From an uncultured Brevibacterium sp. (GTDB lineage Bacteria > Actinomycetota > Actinomycetes > Actinomycetales > Brevibacteriaceae): DNA of 7,601 nt. Location: the NCBI GenBank assembly GCA_902489185.1, contig CABTZC010000095.1, positions 1-7,601 of the forward strand, written 5' to 3'. Below are positions 6,235-7,601 of the stretch, piece by piece. How positions within the stretch are numbered: position 1 is the stretch's first letter; every line of letters begins with the position of its first letter. The notes under the pieces were generated by a model that was not told where the DNA came from, ran no database searches, and worked only from the letters and a program-made list of their open reading frames with translations. A program made the translations under genes and the position numbers.

Positions 6235-6241
6235 AAAATGT

Positions 6242-6262
6242 CCGTCTTCCCCTAGTAAGGAC
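6242..6262 (+). promoter_or_regulatory. Shared leader element, NlpC/P60 copy (inverted repeat arm)
   Basis: CCGTCTTCCCCTA-GTAAGGAC ends six bases before the ATG at 6269 and includes the Shine-Dalgarno AAGGA (6257-6261). It mirrors 6112-6133. The distance from the first C of the element to the ATG is 27 bases in both genes, because the one-base deletion inside this copy is balanced by one extra base after it. Confidence 0.8.
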
Positions 6263-6268
6263 AGAATC

Positions 6269-7453
6269 ATGAAAGCTTTTGCCACCTCGGCGATGTTGGC
6301 TGCGACGCTGGTAGCTGGCACGGTAACCCCAGCTCTTGCGACGGAACCTGACAACCGCGTGTATGTGCTCACGGGTAACGCCCGTGACCTCAACGCTCCA
6401 CAAACGAAACCTCGCAAACACAAAGAGCCTGCGCCGGAGGTGAAGGAACCAAACCTCACTGCGCCTAAAGCCAAGGCCCCTAAGGCCAAGGCCCCCAAAA
6501 CCCCGGTTCCCGCACGGCATGGAAAGGTACGTAAGGGTGACACCGCTTATGTCGTCGTTTCGACGGCCACGCTGTGGAAGTCGCCCACATCGCCGCGTAA
6601 ACAAGACGCGCCAGCACTGCAGAATCCAGCGAAACTGGATGAGTGGAACCGCAAAATGACCGACCGTAAAGGACTGACCGGACGCACGGAAACACAAGCG
6701 ATCTACGGTGATGCCGTGTACGTGTGGGAGGTGCGCGGCGCGTGGGCTCGTGTGGGAGTGACCAATGAACCAGCCCCGGGCAAACGACGCGGATATGAAG
6801 CGTGGGTGCCAAAGCGACAGCTTGCCAAGAGCTCAGCTTTCACGAAGGCCAGTAAAAAGATGACACACGTGGTTTCCGTAAAGAAATCGCGCGCCTATGT
6901 AAAGGCAGAACCCACTAAAACCACAGGTCGCACGCGAATCGAAGTGCCCTTCAACACGCGCCTGCCCATCACCAACACGCGTGATGGAAAAGCGCGCGTA
7001 GCGCTTCCAGACAACCGCTACGGGTGGATTTCCTTTAAAGACGTTAAGCGGTTCGATCAGCGTAAAGACCGTCCAAAACCCAAGCCGTCGCAGCTGGTTA
7101 AGACGGGCCGCCAGTTCCTGGGACTGAAATACACATGGGGTGGAACGTCATCGTACGGGTTTGACTGCTCAGGTTTCACGTACTCGATCTACCGGGCGCA
7201 CGGCATCACCATTCCACGTGACTCGGGGCCACAGTCAAAGAAAGGGCGCACAATTTCCAAGCGAAATATGCAGCCAGGTGACTTGATCTTCTTCGCATCC
7301 AAACGTGGCAAGGGGAGCGTGTATCACGTGGGCATGTACGTTGGACACGGAAAGATGATCCACGCACCTAACGCATCACGTTCGGTGGAAATCGTGAAGT
7401 GGAAATCGTGGGGCGGAGCGCGTGACTTCGCCGGTGTGAAACGCTACGTGTGA
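6269..7453 (+). CDS. Secreted SH3b-SH3b-NlpC/P60 endopeptidase, YkfC-like
   Basis: A 394-residue exported cysteine peptidase of the NlpC/P60 family that cuts gamma-D-Glu-diaminopimelate bonds in peptidoglycan peptides. A signal peptide (residues 1-25, ending 'TPALA-TE') is followed by a Lys/Pro/Ala linker (about 45-85) with tandem repeats. Next are two SH3b-like domains (about 88-187, including 'GDAVYVWEVRGAWARVGV', and about 200-262, including 'NRYGWISF'), then the NlpC/P60 domain (about 275-394). The catalytic residues are Cys300 ('FDCSGF'), His353 ('YHVGMYVG') and His365 ('MIHAPN'). The spacings of 53 and 12 match Cys238/His291/His303 of Bacillus YkfC as I recall them. YkfC-type enzymes, with two N-terminal SH3b domains, prefer peptides with a free N-terminal L-Ala. 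The ATG has AAGGA seven bases upstream. It is divergent from the amidase gene, with a mirrored leader. The cleavage class is well supported; YkfC-like specificity is inferred. Confidence 0.93.
   Translation: MKAFATSAMLAATLVAGTVTPALATEPDNRVYVLTGNARDLNAPQTKPRKHKEPAPEVKEPNLTAPKAKAPKAKAPKTPVPARHGKVRKGDTAYVVVSTATLWKSPTSPRKQDAPALQNPAKLDEWNRKMTDRKGLTGRTETQAIYGDAVYVWEVRGAWARVGVTNEPAPGKRRGYEAWVPKRQLAKSSAFTKASKKMTHVVSVKKSRAYVKAEPTKTTGRTRIEVPFNTRLPITNTRDGKARVALPDNRYGWISFKDVKRFDQRKDRPKPKPSQLVKTGRQFLGLKYTWGGTSSYGFDCSGFTYSIYRAHGITIPRDSGPQSKKGRTISKRNMQPGDLIFFASKRGKGSVYHVGMYVGHGKMIHAPNASRSVEIVKWKSWGGARDFAGVKRYV
6461..6505 (+). repeat. Three tandem 15-base repeats in the NlpC/P60 linker
   Basis: Three adjacent units, GCGCCTAAAGCCAAG, GCCCCTAAGGCCAAG and a diverged GCCCCCAAAACCCCG, encode A-P-K-A-K, A-P-K-A-K and A-P-K-T-P (residues 65-79). 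They lie in the basic Pro/Ala linker between the signal peptide and the first SH3b domain. Such linkers often vary in repeat number and may contact anionic wall polymers. Confidence 0.8.
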
Positions 7454-7601
7454 TTGGGGTCGTCGCGCACCCCGCGCGCCGGGGTACGCGCCAGGTCGTT
7501 GATCGCATACGCGCCACTTCCAGCTCGGTTGCCACCACCTCGGCCGAGGTCGTTGTCACCTACACCACGCCCGCCCACCCGGGCGGGGAGCAGGCGACGC
7601 G
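7444..7601 (-). CDS. Probable C-terminal end of a Gly/Arg-rich protein (gene enters from the right edge)
   Basis: One minus-strand frame is open from the right edge to a TAG at 7446-7444, covering 51 codons. It reads R-R-L-L-P-A-R-V-G-G-R-G, then 'VGDNDLGRGGGNRAGSG', then 'AYAINDLARTPARGVRDDPN' and H-T. It has GC-rich third codon positions and a plausible disordered Gly/Arg/Asp tail. The product is not recognisable; RGG-like tails occur on RNA-binding proteins and helicases, but that is only a suggestion. It would overlap the 3' end of the NlpC/P60 gene by 10 bases, in line with the convergent overlap seen for popT. In such GC-rich DNA open frames also arise by chance, and a plus-strand frame is open here too, so the call is uncertain. 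Confidence 0.45.
   Translation of the reverse strand, partial: RRLLPARVGGRGVGDNDLGRGGGNRAGSGAYAINDLARTPARGVRDDPNHT
7465..7491. terminator. GC-rich hairpin after the NlpC/P60 gene; possible terminator without a T-tract
   Basis: ACCCCG (7469-7474) pairs with CGGGGT (7480-7485) around CGCGC. An outer GCGC pair (7465-7468 with 7488-7491) adds to it across a two-base bulge. It starts 12 bases after the NlpC/P60 stop. There is no T-run, so it is at best a non-canonical terminator. Confidence 0.35.

Noticed and set aside
6107..6268. c-di-AMP (ydaO/yuaA) riboswitch before the NlpC/P60 or amidase gene, common for actinobacterial wall hydrolases
   Set aside because: The 162-base gap must hold two divergent promoters, leaving leaders of about 35 bases, and none of the conserved riboswitch sequence blocks is visible on either strand.
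7368..7559. A minus-strand 63-codon frame at the right edge starting at GTG 7559
   Set aside because: It overlaps the conserved NlpC/P60 catalytic domain by 86 bases and looks compositionally random; the alternative minus frame ending at 7444 is more protein-like.

Overview
The window looks like a chromosomal stretch from an actinobacterium (Actinomycetota) of moderate GC content. The evidence is GTG start codons, a SufE with the P-E-C-Q-S-P cysteine motif typical of actinobacterial SufE-like proteins, a secreted amidase with C-terminal LGFP repeats (mainly an actinobacterial module), and probable leaderless gene starts. I cannot name a genus. I see no mobile element, CRISPR array, tRNA or rRNA. 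Genes are tightly packed and no gap exceeds about 170 bases.

Left part (1-2720): the 5' portion of an RlmA-type 23S rRNA guanine-N1 methyltransferase gene leaves the window on the minus strand. Divergent from it is a plus-strand series: a YbfF/ABHD11-like alpha/beta hydrolase, then sufE, then a DUF368/PopT-type undecaprenyl-phosphate translocase. sufE and popT overlap by 4 bases and are almost certainly cotranscribed. The popT 3' end overlaps the 3' end of a convergent DUF808 (YedI-like) membrane protein gene by 59 bases.

Middle (2662-4313): the DUF808 gene (minus) and tpx, a thiol peroxidase gene (plus), diverge from a short shared regulatory region. That region carries an 8-bp inverted repeat that could be an operator. 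A strong bidirectional intrinsic terminator separates tpx from the next, convergent gene.

Right part (4340-7453): two secreted peptidoglycan hydrolases are transcribed divergently. One is a zinc N-acetylmuramoyl-L-alanine amidase (amidase_2/PGRP type) with an N-terminal beta-rich module and three LGFP repeats spaced exactly 54 residues apart. The other is an SH3b-SH3b-NlpC/P60 endopeptidase whose catalytic spacing matches YkfC-type gamma-D-glutamyl-diamino-acid endopeptidases. The amidase should release stem peptides with a free N-terminal L-Ala, the kind of substrate YkfC-type enzymes prefer, so the pair may act in sequence.

The most notable structure is in the 162-base gap between these two genes. 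Each start codon is preceded by the same 21-22 nt leader (CCGTCTTCCCCTA-[T]-GTAAGGAC), in mirror orientation, 27 nt from the start of the element to the ATG in both cases. It includes the Shine-Dalgarno sequence. This suggests a shared operator or 5'-UTR element co-regulating the two hydrolases. The right edge holds what is probably the C-terminal end of a Gly/Arg-rich minus-strand protein, in a very GC-rich stretch with several hairpin-forming sequences.
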